From NCBI RefSeq assembly GCF_009729015.1, contig NZ_CP045482.1, forward strand, positions 1,484,001 to 1,548,000: DNA of 64,000 nt, read 5' to 3'. Of this stretch, positions 29,338-40,204 are shown one piece after another. Position numbers and translations under genes: made by a program. Each line of letters opens with the position of its first letter. Within the stretch, counting starts at the first letter, position 1. Source of the stretch: Acidianus ambivalens (GTDB lineage: Archaea > Thermoproteota > Thermoprotei_A > Sulfolobales > Sulfolobaceae). The notes below the pieces were generated by a model, which saw only the letters and a list, made by a program, of their open reading frames with translations, was not told the origin of the DNA and ran no database searches.

Positions 29338-29625
29338 ATGGACAAAAAGTTTGAAGACCTTCCTTGCTCGGCTAAGCTTGTCTTAAAAGTAATAGAAATG
29401 AAAGGAAGGACTACGTTTAAGGAATTAAAAGAAGAAACTCTCTTACCGGATAGGACTTTAAGAGAGGCAATAAGGATATTAAAAGAAAGGGGTGCAATAA
29501 GGAGTAAGATTTGCCTAGATGATACTAGGACAAGGTACTATGAGATCTCGTGCTTAGAATTATCAGAATTCATGGATAAACTGGAGAAAGAAGATGAAAG
29601 AGAAATAATGAGAGGAGAGGAATGA
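29338..29625 (+). CDS. winged-helix DNA-binding protein
   Basis: 95 aa with a MarR/TrmB-like winged helix (SAKLVLKVIEMKGRTTFKELKEETLLPDRTLREAIRILKERGAI) and an acidic C-terminal tail. No ligand domain is present. It converges on the oxidoreductase operon; target unknown. Confidence 0.7.
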   Translation: MDKKFEDLPCSAKLVLKVIEMKGRTTFKELKEETLLPDRTLREAIRILKERGAIRSKICLDDTRTRYYEISCLELSEFMDKLEKEDEREIMRGEE

Positions 29626-29655
29626 AGAAAAATATAAGGAGAAGGGAAAATACGA

Positions 29656-30549
29656 TCAAACTTCTTTTTCCTTCAATATCTCGTCAATTATAGTAGTCGG
29701 CTTTCCTTCTTTCTCTATTTTAACTTTAGCAGGAGGCAGTATTTTATAGCTTGGACTTGCAGAAGATATCCTCTCCTCGAAGGTATCTCTTTCTTCCTTA
29801 TAGAATATTCCTATAGGTATCCTATCACCCCATTCTAATGCCTTTTCCATTGCCTGCAAGAACTTTTTCTTCTTATCCTCTTCGTTTCTCACTACTGGGT
29901 CCCAATCAAGTTTGTAAATTCTCTTATCATACCATTCCTTAGTATTTATATCATTATAAGTTGGGCAAGGCTGGAGAACATCTATTAAAGCTAATCCCTT
30001 ATGCTTTATAGCTTCCTTTATTAACTCCTTAAGATGCTTAACGTCGTATGCATAACCTCTTGCAACGAAGGTGTAACCGGAAGCGAGAGCAACAGTTAAA
30101 GGATTAATGTCGTCATTTATATTAGGCTTAGGCAAGGATTTAGTTTTTACACCTTTCTTCAACGTTGGTGAAGCCTGCCCCTTTGTTAGTCCATATACTC
30201 CATTATCGTGAACAATCACAGTTATATCCACGTTTCTCCTTCCTGCACTTACAAAGTGGCCTACTCCAATGCCTAGTTGGTCTCCGTCTCCAGCGTTAAC
30301 TATTACCTCAAGCTCTGGGTTAGCTAACTTTATTCCTATTGCAAATGGTAAAGCTCTACCGTGAAGCGTATGAACTCCTGAAATGGGTATCCTAACGAAA
30401 TGCGGTAGCTTCCCTGAACAACCTATTCCAGAGACAAGCACTACCTTCTTTAAGTCTATCCCTAGCTCACTTATTGCTTGTTGTTCAGCATTAAGTATAC
30501 CGAAATTACCACAGCCTGGGCACCAATCGTTCCATTCAACTACCTGCAT
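29656..30549 (-). CDS. 2-oxoacid:ferredoxin oxidoreductase, beta subunit
   Basis: 297 aa. Thiamine-diphosphate-binding subunit: WCPGCGNFGIL and GIGCSGKLPHF contribute cysteines for a 4Fe-4S cluster, and GDGDQLGIGVGHFV is the TPP/Mg motif. Together with the fused alpha/gamma subunit it oxidises 2-oxoacids such as pyruvate and 2-oxoglutarate to acyl-CoA and reduces ferredoxin. The start overlaps the upstream gene by 14 nt. Confidence 0.92.
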   Translation of the reverse strand: MQVVEWNDWCPGCGNFGILNAEQQAISELGIDLKKVVLVSGIGCSGKLPHFVRIPISGVHTLHGRALPFAIGIKLANPELEVIVNAGDGDQLGIGVGHFVSAGRRNVDITVIVHDNGVYGLTKGQASPTLKKGVKTKSLPKPNINDDINPLTVALASGYTFVARGYAYDVKHLKELIKEAIKHKGLALIDVLQPCPTYNDINTKEWYDKRIYKLDWDPVVRNEEDKKKKFLQAMEKALEWGDRIPIGIFYKEERDTFEERISSASPSYKILPPAKVKIEKEGKPTTIIDEILKEKEV

Positions 30550-32365
30550 TTAACACCACCCTCTTTTCTCCTTTAATTGCGGATAAAATTCCATCCTTTA
30601 CTTCGTCTCTGCCCATTGGTCTTCCGTTCCATTTAAGAATATAGTTCGTAACTTCTACTCCGTACTGCTTAAGTAAAATAGCTGCCTGAGCCTCGTAATT
30701 TCCTTCTATATCTATAATGAGATCCTTGTCTTCAAGCAATTTCTTTACACTCTTAGGGAATGGATTGAACATCCTAAGTTGAATTACCGCAAACTTTTGA
30801 TCCAATTCCTCAACGGCATCTAATACTGCACCCTTAGGTGAGCCCCAAGTTACTATGGCATATTTTGAGTCCAAATCTCCGTAAACGTTGTACCTCTTTT
30901 CTTCTGGAATTTCTTTATCTGCAGTCTCCAACTTTCTCATTCTCTTCTCGTACATTTTTACTCTATTCACTGGATCTTCTGAGATGTGACCGAAAGTATT
31001 ATGTTCGTCCCCTGTATAATATACCGTGGATTCGCCTAAAAGCAACCTTGGTGAAATTCCGGAATCTGTGAACTTAAACCTCTCATTATCGTTGCCTAAT
31101 GTACTCCTCTCAATTTCTATATCGCCTCCTAACTCGTCTAGATCAACAATGGAATATGCATTGGCTAACGCTTTTTCAACTAAATGGATTACCGGTGTCT
31201 GGTATTTTTCAGCTAAATTGAAAGCCCATATTGCGTCCTTTAATGCCTCTACATGGTCTCCTGAAGCTATTACTATCCTAGGAAATTCTCCGTGACTAAC
31301 GTGCATTGCGAAAAGTAAATCTGCTTGAGAAGTCCTAGTAGGTTGGCCTGTAGATGGTCCACCTCTCATGTAATAAGTTATTACTATTGGAACTTCGTTC
31401 ATACCAGCCCAACCTATTCCTTCTGTCATTAAGGAAAATCCTGGACCAGAAGTAGCAGTTGCGGCTCTCACTCCCGTCAAAGCTGCTCCGGAAGCCATGT
31501 TTACTGCAGCTAGCTCGTCCTCAGCTTGAACTACAACTATAGTCCTTTTCCTCTTATCTCCAGTTACGGGGTCTACATAAAGGACTTCCTGATGTGCCTC
31601 TATAAACGTACTTTCGTCACTTGCTGGAGTAATTGGATAATAAGATTGGAAACCGATACCGGCATATATTTTGCCTATTGCAACTGCAGTATTACCGTCT
31701 ATTTGAACTCTCCTTTTCTTCTGAGGTAATTCCTTCAAGTCGAAAATGGGTGATAATTTAACTTTATCTGCTGCGCTAAGGTTTAGCTTTACGAAAGTTT
31801 CTTGTTTAAAAGTCCTTTTTAAAGCCTCGTATAAGTAATCTTTCCTTAAACCTAAAAGATCGTAAGACGCTGATATAGCAATAGTATTCCTTGCTCTGTC
31901 CACAACGGAAAGCGGTAATTTCATTTCTTCTGCTACTTTCTTCAGTATTTCATCATAATCTATGCCTATAGTAGTTACTCCTTTACTCTCTAAATAGTCT
32001 ATTACTTCCTTTACTGTCTTAAATGGTATTCTCTCTGCAGTTTCCGGTTCAATGCTCTGTATTCTATCTTTCTCTACATTAAGTACTCCTTTATTATAAA
32101 TAATCACCTTCTGAACGTCTTGATAATGTTGAAAGACGGTCTCCGCGTCAAAAGAGGCCAAAATATCAACCTTATGCGAAATACTCCTAGCTTTTTCATC
32201 ACATATTGTCAAGTTAAAATATGAGTGTCTGCCCTTAATGTTGGAATAATACTCTCTATTACCGTAAATGTAGTAACCGGCTCTTGCTATTGCATTACCG
32301 AAAATGTTTGCCGAGGTGTCAACTCCGGTTCCTTGTGCTCCTCCAATCATCCAAGTAATTTTCAT
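30536..32365 (-). CDS. 2-oxoacid:ferredoxin oxidoreductase, fused alpha/gamma subunit
   Basis: 609 aa. The gamma domain comes first (WMIGGAQGTGVDTSANIFG), followed by the alpha domain with the conserved YPITPASDES motif that contacts the 2-oxoacid. This two-subunit form with broad 2-oxoacid range is typical of Sulfolobales. First gene of the operon; its product supplies acyl-CoA to the TCA cycle, whose citrate synthase gene lies about 3 kb away. Confidence 0.92.
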   Translation of the reverse strand: MKITWMIGGAQGTGVDTSANIFGNAIARAGYYIYGNREYYSNIKGRHSYFNLTICDEKARSISHKVDILASFDAETVFQHYQDVQKVIIYNKGVLNVEKDRIQSIEPETAERIPFKTVKEVIDYLESKGVTTIGIDYDEILKKVAEEMKLPLSVVDRARNTIAISASYDLLGLRKDYLYEALKRTFKQETFVKLNLSAADKVKLSPIFDLKELPQKKRRVQIDGNTAVAIGKIYAGIGFQSYYPITPASDESTFIEAHQEVLYVDPVTGDKRKRTIVVVQAEDELAAVNMASGAALTGVRAATATSGPGFSLMTEGIGWAGMNEVPIVITYYMRGGPSTGQPTRTSQADLLFAMHVSHGEFPRIVIASGDHVEALKDAIWAFNLAEKYQTPVIHLVEKALANAYSIVDLDELGGDIEIERSTLGNDNERFKFTDSGISPRLLLGESTVYYTGDEHNTFGHISEDPVNRVKMYEKRMRKLETADKEIPEEKRYNVYGDLDSKYAIVTWGSPKGAVLDAVEELDQKFAVIQLRMFNPFPKSVKKLLEDKDLIIDIEGNYEAQAAILLKQYGVEVTNYILKWNGRPMGRDEVKDGILSAIKGEKRVVLNAGS

Positions 32366-32545
32366 TGCTCCTCAATCTATAATTATGGAAAAAGAATATT
32401 TAAAACAATGTAATGAATGATGAAAAGTTTACTAAAAAAGTTTAAACAAATAACTATTATTACCAGACAATCTTAGGGTAAAATATGCAGATATTATATT
32501 ATATAAATAGACAAAACTTGATTAAAAAGAGCTAGATAGGGCGAA

Positions 32546-33798
<1,253 letters not shown>

Positions 33799-33898
33799 CC
33801 CAACTTTGTAAAATAATTATTTATTGTCTACTCATGGAAGAATTGGAGCGAGCTATTTAACTAAAAGTTTATGAATGAGGAAAAAGATAATTATAATT

Positions 33899-34636
33899 AT
33901 GAAAGTAGGAGAAGCAATGAGTAAAATAGTCGTAACGGTGAGGTCTGAGGACAGTGGAAAGGAAGTTATTGAAGCCCTTTCGTCAACGCCATCCGGAAGA
34001 CTAATAGTAATGAGCGGAGATGAACCGGTGGGCATAATATCCTCCAGAGACGTAGTTAAGGCATATTCAAAAATGGAGGATAACGTTTTTGAGGCAAGGG
34101 CCGACGAAATTGCCACAAAAGGAGTAATTACTGTTGACGAAAATGAGGAAATAGGAAATGCTGTAAGGATCATGGCAAGTAAAAAGATAGGCAGTTTGGT
34201 AATAACCTCTGGTAAGGTATTGAGAGGAATCTTTACGGAAAGGGACGTTATAAGACTACTATCAAAGATGACATTCTCCGGATTAGTAGAATCAATAATG
34301 AGCACTGACGTCATAACAATTCCTTCAAACGTGGACTTGCTTTTTGCATCCAAACTTATGGAATACGAAGGCGTTAGGAGGTTACCAGTAGTGAGAGGAA
34401 AAGAAATTGAAGGAATAATCACTGCTGCAGATATAGTTAAAGCGTTAGCGAAAGGTCTTCATATGGTAAACGAAATTGAGACAAGAAACCCAATAGGAGT
34501 TAAAAGTGACGACCCTATAATGAAGGCAGTGAGAATAATGAACGAGAAAAGAATAGGTTCGCTTTTAGTTGACGGAATTAAGGGGATCGTGACTGAAAGG
34601 GATGTTCTCTACGCATCATTAAACGAAATACGTTAA
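33899..34636 (+). CDS. four-CBS-domain protein
   Basis: About 245 aa made of four CBS motifs. The repeats end in GIISSRDVVKA, GIFTERDVIRL, GIITAADIVKA and GIVTERDVLYA. CBS pairs bind adenine nucleotides or S-adenosylmethionine and act as energy sensors. The frame is open from ATG 33875, but ATG 33899 begins the usual MKVGEAMSK start. No enzymatic domain is attached, so it probably regulates a partner protein. Confidence 0.8.
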   Translation: MKVGEAMSKIVVTVRSEDSGKEVIEALSSTPSGRLIVMSGDEPVGIISSRDVVKAYSKMEDNVFEARADEIATKGVITVDENEEIGNAVRIMASKKIGSLVITSGKVLRGIFTERDVIRLLSKMTFSGLVESIMSTDVITIPSNVDLLFASKLMEYEGVRRLPVVRGKEIEGIITAADIVKALAKGLHMVNEIETRNPIGVKSDDPIMKAVRIMNEKRIGSLLVDGIKGIVTERDVLYASLNEIR

Positions 34637-34728
34637 GTTTTCTTCTTTCTTTTTATTAAGTATAAAATAATTCCTATAATAGTTAATTAGCGATAATTTT
34701 ATAATTATCTAAAAGTATATTATAATTT

Positions 34729-35151
34729 ATGACAAGTAAAGTTAAATTCCTAATATCTAAAACGCTAGTAACAGCTGAAAAAGGAACAAAGTTAGAGGAC
34801 GTTGTTAAGATGATGGCTTCAATGAACATAGGCTCTGTTATAATTACTGATAAAGAGAAACCGGTTGGTATAATTACTGAAAGAGACATAATAAGAGCTC
34901 TCGCAGAGGGAATTCCTCTCACTGAGAAAATAGAGAACGTTGGAACAATGGATTTAATTACAGTATTCGAGGACGACAGTATTTATACTGCTGCAGAGAA
35001 GATGAACAAATATAACATAAGGCATCTTGTCGTTATAGATAAAGAAGGTAATTTCAAGGGTGTAATATCAATTAGGGACCTTATCAGAGAAAGTTACGTT
35101 CTAAAGGCTTTGGCTAACGTTTCACAGGAAGAATGGTTAGGAAGTGATTAA
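34729..35151 (+). CDS. two-CBS-domain protein
   Basis: 140 aa with one CBS pair (GIITERDIIRA and GVISIRDLIRE). A TTTTATAATT box about 28 nt upstream fits leaderless initiation. It ends 1 nt before the citrate synthase start, so the two genes are co-transcribed and the CBS protein may couple nucleotide levels to the TCA cycle. Confidence 0.82.
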   Translation: MTSKVKFLISKTLVTAEKGTKLEDVVKMMASMNIGSVIITDKEKPVGIITERDIIRALAEGIPLTEKIENVGTMDLITVFEDDSIYTAAEKMNKYNIRHLVVIDKEGNFKGVISIRDLIRESYVLKALANVSQEEWLGSD

Positions 35152-35152
35152 A

Positions 35153-36286
35153 ATGAGTGAGGTAAGTAAAGGCTTAGAAAACGTTTTCATAAAGACTACG
35201 TCACTTACTTACATTGACGGAGAGGCAGGGATTTTACGTTACGGAGGGTACGACATTAACGATTTAGTGGAAAACTGCGAATATGAAGAAATAATTCACC
35301 TCATGCTCTTCGGAGATCTGCCTTCAGCTTCTCAGTTACAGAAGATAAAGGAAAAGACAAACGAAAGCTATAACGTACCTTATCAAGTATTTGAGGTTTT
35401 AGAAAAGCTTCCTCACGACGCTGATGCAGTAGGAATGTTGGAGACTGCATTTAGTATGCTGAGTTCATTTTACAATTATCCTTGGAAGAAGGACGAAAAC
35501 AAATGGAGGGCTATAGAAATAATAGCCAAGACTTCTACCCTAGTCTCCAATATTTATAGGATAAAAGAAGGAATGAAGCCTAGATTACCAGAGCCTTCGG
35601 ACAGTTATGCAAGGACTTTCCTAGAAACTGCATTCTCAAGGAGACCTTCAGATGAGGAAGTGAAAGCGATGAACGCTACGCTAATAATTTATGCAGACCA
35701 CGAAGTTCCGGCATCAACTACTGCGGCATTGGTAACTGCATCAACTCTTTCGGACATGTATTCCTGCATGGTTTCAGCCTTAGCGGCACTTAAGGGTCCT
35801 CTTCATGGGGGTGCGGCAGAGGCTACGTTTGAACAACTTAAGGAGATAGGAGACCAAAGTAAGGTTGAGGAATGGTTTGATAAAAAGATAATTAAGGAAA
35901 AGAACAGACTAATGGGCTTCGGTCATAGAGTTTACAAGACTTACGATCCTAGGGCAAAAATATTCAAGAAATACGCTGAAGAAATTGCGAAAACTCCTGA
36001 GGCAAAGAAGTACTTAAGGATAGCTACAAAACTCGAGGAATTAGGAATTAAACATTTTGCTGAGAAGAGAATTTATCCCAACGTTGACTTCTATTCAGGA
36101 ATAGTATTTTACTCTCTTGGATTTCCTGAGTATATGTATACTACCTTATTTGCGTTATCCAGGGTTTTGGGATGGCTTGCTCATATAATAGAATACGTTG
36201 AGGAACAACATAGACTAATTAGACCTAGAGCTTTATACGTTGGACCAATAAAGAGGGATTTCGTTCCATTAAAATATAGAGAATAA
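35153..36286 (+). CDS. gltA: citrate synthase
   Basis: About 377 aa. Catalytic residues lie in LHGGAAEA (His), GFGHRVYKTYDPRA (His) and VDFYSGIV (Asp). It condenses acetyl-CoA (or propionyl-CoA) with oxaloacetate at the entry to the TCA cycle. ATG 35153 follows the CBS gene stop directly and gives the normal MSEVSKGLENVF start; an upstream in-frame start at 35144 is unlikely. Confidence 0.93.
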   Translation: MSEVSKGLENVFIKTTSLTYIDGEAGILRYGGYDINDLVENCEYEEIIHLMLFGDLPSASQLQKIKEKTNESYNVPYQVFEVLEKLPHDADAVGMLETAFSMLSSFYNYPWKKDENKWRAIEIIAKTSTLVSNIYRIKEGMKPRLPEPSDSYARTFLETAFSRRPSDEEVKAMNATLIIYADHEVPASTTAALVTASTLSDMYSCMVSALAALKGPLHGGAAEATFEQLKEIGDQSKVEEWFDKKIIKEKNRLMGFGHRVYKTYDPRAKIFKKYAEEIAKTPEAKKYLRIATKLEELGIKHFAEKRIYPNVDFYSGIVFYSLGFPEYMYTTLFALSRVLGWLAHIIEYVEEQHRLIRPRALYVGPIKRDFVPLKYRE

Positions 36287-36526
36287 GAAAAAGGAATTAT
36301 CTTTTTAATAAATTTTATATTTATAATATAGAGTATAATAACGTATATAAGTATAATTGAACTTAAGAAATAATTTTTTATTTATTGGCAAATCTTATTT
36401 TATAATTCATATCGTTTAATGAAGAGCTAGCTTCCTTCTCATTCAAGTAGACTAGGTTATAAGTTTTGAAAAAGAAGTATATAGTTGCATTAGATGAAAA
36501 TTTAATTCTCAAAACTACTTTTTGAT
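36287..36526. other. AT-rich intergenic region
   Basis: 240 bp between citrate synthase and the acyl-CoA dehydrogenase pseudogene. I see only AT-rich DNA with possible TATA elements and no coding or repeat signal. Confidence 0.4.
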
Positions 36527-37687
36527 ATGGACTTCGAATTTTCCGATGAGGAAAAAATATTCCAAGAAAACCTTAGAGACTATTTTTCAAAGTCTCTAAG
36601 ACCTAGGTTAAGGGAAATTGATGAAAAAGGAATTCCCAAGGATTTCATACTAGACGCCTCCAAGGTTGGCTTATGATCATTAACGTTTTCAGAAGACGTA
36701 GGAGGACAACACGCATCATTTACTTTAGCATCAATTGCTGCAGAAGAAATCGCAAGGGCAGATTTTACCATGGCTACCGCAGTATTTTTCTTACTAGAAA
36801 ATAGTTGGGGCTACATCTTAGATAAATATGGTTCAGAAGAACTAAGAAAGGAAGTTTTGCATAAAGTGGCTAGCGGAGAGAATTTTCTCGGAATAGCCTC
36901 TACAGAGCCTTCCGGAGGAAGTGACGTTGCAAACCTAGAAACTTCAGCAAAAAAAGAAGGAGGAAAATACGTAATTAACGGAGAAAAAGCTTACATAAGC
37001 GGAGTTATGGAGGCAAAAGAAATGGGCGGAGGTCACTTAACGCTTGTTAGAACTGGAGGAAAAGGACATAAAGGAATCTCGATGATCTACGTTCCTATAA
37101 ACTCTGAAGGAATAACGGTCTCAAGAATTGAAAACATGGGTAGAATGGGAATATCTACTGGCATAATAAAATATGATAATGTGAAGATTGATGAAAAATT
37201 CCTAGTTGGAGAGGAAAATAAAGGCTTTTATTACGCAATGGATGGCTTTAATCACGCAAGAGTTTTGGTGGCTTCTGCGTGTATTGGTTCAGCTGAGGCA
37301 ATACTTGAGGAAGGTTTAAAGTACATAAAAGAAAGGGAAGCATTTGGCGTAAAACTGAAAGATTTACAATCAATTGCCTTTGAGGCTGCAGAGTTATATA
37401 CTAAATTAGAAATGGCAAGGCTACTCGTTTATAAATCAGCCTGGATGTTGGATCACGAAGAGAAGTACAAGGACGAAATACCGAAGTTTTCCGCAATGGC
37501 CAAATTAATTGCTCCCCAAACAGCGTTTGACGTAATCAAGAGCGTAATGATATGGTTTGGTGCATATGGTTATACTAAAGATGCGTTAATTGAGTCAGGA
37601 ATGAGGGGACTTATGTCTTACCTAGTAGGCGCAGAAGGCGCGTTGAACATTATGAAGTTGATAATTTCCAAAGAGATATTGAAGTGA
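36527..37687 (+). pseudogene. acyl-CoA dehydrogenase, interrupted by one TGA
   Basis: The frame from ATG 36527 reads MDFEFSDEEKIFQENLRDYF... and matches an acyl-CoA dehydrogenase start, then meets TGA at codon 50 (36674-36676) in GL-stop-SLTFSEDVGGQ. It then runs open for 337 codons to the natural end, including GIASTEPSGGSDVANL (FAD/substrate motif) and REAFGVKLKDLQSIAFEAAELYT. No other lesion is visible, so the damage is recent, a sequencing error or bypassed. Translation from the downstream ATG at 36770 would lack the N-terminal helical domain. Confidence 0.75.
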
Positions 37688-37823
37688 GAACCACACATCA
37701 CTTTTTAAATTATTACTGACCGCTATTAACTTTAGTTAAAAATTATTTTTTATAATTTATCTTAGTATAATCTTCAATAAAAAAGATAAAAAAGTTTTTT
37801 AGGTTGATTAACAAACTTATCTT

Positions 37824-38147
37824 ATGGAAACGCAAATAGATATAAGGCACAATATTAAATGCTGTTATAAGCTTAGTGAATCAGACGTAGATGTTTTTCT
37901 AAAAATCCTCGAAGTAAGAAGACCTATAACTTCGCAAGAATTATCAAAGATGCTAAAGGTTAGTAAAACTACTGTTGACGGAAGTTTGAAAAGGTTAGTC
38001 GATATAGGTCTAGTAATAAGGAAAAAATCGGAAAACGGGAAAATAGGTAGACCTACCTATATATATTATTTGCCGGTAGGAATAGAGGAAAAAATTGAAA
38101 ACGATTTAAAAAGATGTGCAGATCAAATGCTTAATACAAAGGTATAG
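37824..38147 (+). CDS. TrmB/MarR-like winged-helix regulator
   Basis: 107 aa. The winged helix is SESDVDVFLKILEVRRPITSQELSKMLKVSKTTVDGSLKRLVDIGLVIRKK; two adjacent cysteines (IKCCYKLSE) precede it and could sense redox or metal. There is no separate ligand-binding domain. Target unknown. Confidence 0.7.
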   Translation: METQIDIRHNIKCCYKLSESDVDVFLKILEVRRPITSQELSKMLKVSKTTVDGSLKRLVDIGLVIRKKSENGKIGRPTYIYYLPVGIEEKIENDLKRCADQMLNTKV

Positions 38148-38207
38148 AAAAGAGAAAACAACAAGAAAGAAAAAGCGAAAAATAATCAAAATTTATTTCT
38201 TCTCTTT

Positions 38208-39128
38208 TTAGCTTACTATTTCTCCTTCAGTCTTAATGCTCTTTAACATATCCTTATATACGCTATAATAATCCTTCATTGCTGCAATCAGATGCCACCT
38301 ATCATCTTCACTTAGATGATCTTCTAATGTTGGGCCTATTTTACTTCCAACTACTGTAGGAATACTAATATGAATTATCTCGTCCTCGTATTGTCTTGGC
38401 ACTGCAATACTCATTACCCTATTTTCATTGAGCATAATAGCCTTAATTATGTCAGCAATTATCGTTCCTGGTCCCCAAGTTGTCCCACCCATTACCCTTA
38501 TTATATCTCCTGGGATTCTTTTTACGTACTTTTCAATTTGCTCTTTAGGAAGATCTTCAACTTGTTTACCGTTAACTGCAACAGTGCTCCATAATACTAC
38601 TGCGTCCTCGCCATGTTCTCCTCCAACAAAACCATCAACTTGACTAACTGGAACATGAAGGATCTTTGAAATGTAAGCCCTTAATCTCATGCTCTCAACT
38701 TGGTCTCCAGTGCTTATAACGTATTTCTTGGAATACTTTGCAAACACCGAAGCCATCATGTCAACAGGGTTTGTTACCATTACATACACTGCCCCGGGAT
38801 TCCTTTTTGGCAATTCCTTAGCTAAGTTAATAATAATTTTTGCATTATCAGCAAACAAGTCTCTCCTACTCATTCCAGGCTTTCTTGGCCTTCCCGCGGA
38901 AATTACCACTATGCCAGAGCCTGTGACGTCATCTATTGAATTTGTACCTATTACTTCAGTGTCTATTCTAAGTGAAGCAAGTGCATGCCTAAGTTCGTGT
39001 TCAAATTTTTCTGGAAGTTCTGGAATAATATCATAAAGGACTACTTCATCAAATATTCCCTTAGTTATTGCTGAATAAGCTATCGTTTGACCTATTTTTC
39101 CTATACCAATGAAGGAAGCTTTTATCAT
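38208..39128 (-). CDS. mdh: malate dehydrogenase (LDH/MDH superfamily)
   Basis: About 306 aa. The NAD(P)-binding loop is GIGKIGQTIAYSA, the substrate arginines lie in SAGRPRKPGMSRRDL, and the proton-relay histidine is in DGFVGGEHGEDAV. The arginine-rich active-site loop (RPRKPGMSRR) indicates oxaloacetate/malate specificity. ATG 39126-39128 (MIKASFIG) is the conserved start; the frame is open 9 nt further. Confidence 0.9.
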   Translation of the reverse strand: MIKASFIGIGKIGQTIAYSAITKGIFDEVVLYDIIPELPEKFEHELRHALASLRIDTEVIGTNSIDDVTGSGIVVISAGRPRKPGMSRRDLFADNAKIIINLAKELPKRNPGAVYVMVTNPVDMMASVFAKYSKKYVISTGDQVESMRLRAYISKILHVPVSQVDGFVGGEHGEDAVVLWSTVAVNGKQVEDLPKEQIEKYVKRIPGDIIRVMGGTTWGPGTIIADIIKAIMLNENRVMSIAVPRQYEDEIIHISIPTVVGSKIGPTLEDHLSEDDRWHLIAAMKDYYSVYKDMLKSIKTEGEIVS

Positions 39129-39333
39129 GATTATCATTATAATATTCTTTACTAAGAATTTAAACTTTTCTTAATCTATTTATATTCGAAAAATATAAAG
39201 TTTTATACATTTCATTATCGTTGATAACTCTAAAAATCAAGAAAAAATGTTTATTAAATTCTTCTTATTAAACTGATAAACTTATGATAATAACATTTAT
39301 TAACTGAGTATACATATATACATATTGGTAGAC

Positions 39334-39642
39334 ATGAACTATTCAAGAATACCCGGATTACTAGGAGTTTACAAACTTCAAGGAGGCAAGTTTACTAAGG
39401 TCGAAGGAGAAGGCATAAACGTAGACGTGGAAAAGCTAACTAATATAGTAATGGAAAACATGAGAATAGGAGAAGAGGAAGCAGGAAAGATAGGACTAGG
39501 TTCTTTACAAGGATTTGCCATGATTTTAGACGATACAGGCTTTGCTTATATTAACGGAGTGCTTGTAGTTGTTGATGCAGTGAAAACCAACTGGGATTTA
39601 GTCATAAAAACCTTGGAGGGGATAATGTATGAAAAGAGTTAA
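39334..39642 (+). CDS. DUF2173 (roadblock-like) protein
   Basis: About 102 aa with a roadblock/LC7-like fold (GSLQGFAMILDDTGFAYINGVLVVVDAVKTNW). ATG 39334 is preferred over the upstream TTG at 39325. TATACATATATA lies upstream. It overlaps the following paralogue by 14 nt. These proteins associate with small GTPases or energy complexes in other archaea; the function here is unknown. Confidence 0.7.
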   Translation: MNYSRIPGLLGVYKLQGGKFTKVEGEGINVDVEKLTNIVMENMRIGEEEAGKIGLGSLQGFAMILDDTGFAYINGVLVVVDAVKTNWDLVIKTLEGIMYEKS

Positions 39643-40090
39643 GGGCTATATAGGTCACGTAAAAATAGATAAGGAAGGGAAGGTTGTAGAGTCTAACGTG
39701 GATAATGCCGATGAAATTGCAAAAATTCTAAAATTTAACGTAGAAAAAGGAAATCAGGAGGCCAAAGAATTAGGATTCAATAAAATCAACGGCTTTGCGA
39801 TGTTTGGCTCAACAAAAAGCTTAACCTTTATGAAAGATACTGCACTCCTAGTGGATAATAAAAAAGCCGATTGGCAGGAACTATTTACTACTTATACATA
39901 CATGAAATCCTGGCTAATAGGGGGGATAGCGTTACTCGTTCTCTCACTAATATTATATTACCTTGCAATATTTACTTCCTACATGGACTACTTCGCCCCA
40001 GAGCCAAGGTTTTATACTCCCACAATATTATTGCTAATTTCCATCTTTATGATAGTCTTATCGAAGTCAAAGTATAGCTATAGGCTATAG
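39629..40090 (+). CDS. DUF2173 protein with C-terminal membrane helices
   Basis: 153 aa. The first 90 residues repeat the DUF2173 pattern of the preceding gene (KINGFAMFGSTKSLTFMKDTALLVDNKKADW). Two hydrophobic helices (WLIGGIALLVLSLILYYLAI and TPTILLLISIFMIVL) follow. The soluble and membrane-anchored paralogues probably form a heterodimer at the membrane. A T-rich stretch at 40100-40125 probably terminates the operon. Confidence 0.72.
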   Translation: MKRVKGYIGHVKIDKEGKVVESNVDNADEIAKILKFNVEKGNQEAKELGFNKINGFAMFGSTKSLTFMKDTALLVDNKKADWQELFTTYTYMKSWLIGGIALLVLSLILYYLAIFTSYMDYFAPEPRFYTPTILLLISIFMIVLSKSKYSYRL

Positions 40091-40204
40091 TAAAGAGATA
40101 CTCTCTTTCTTTTTCCTTTATTTAATTTGAGGTAAAGGTAAGAAAGATACTCCTAAAATCATGAAAATTACTGATAATGTTAGTAATATTGCCCCGAGCT
40201 TAGA

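Noticed and set aside
33853..34422. 189-aa minus-strand frame over the CBS gene
   Set aside because: Antisense shadow of the four-CBS protein; serine/threonine/isoleucine-rich composition without domain.
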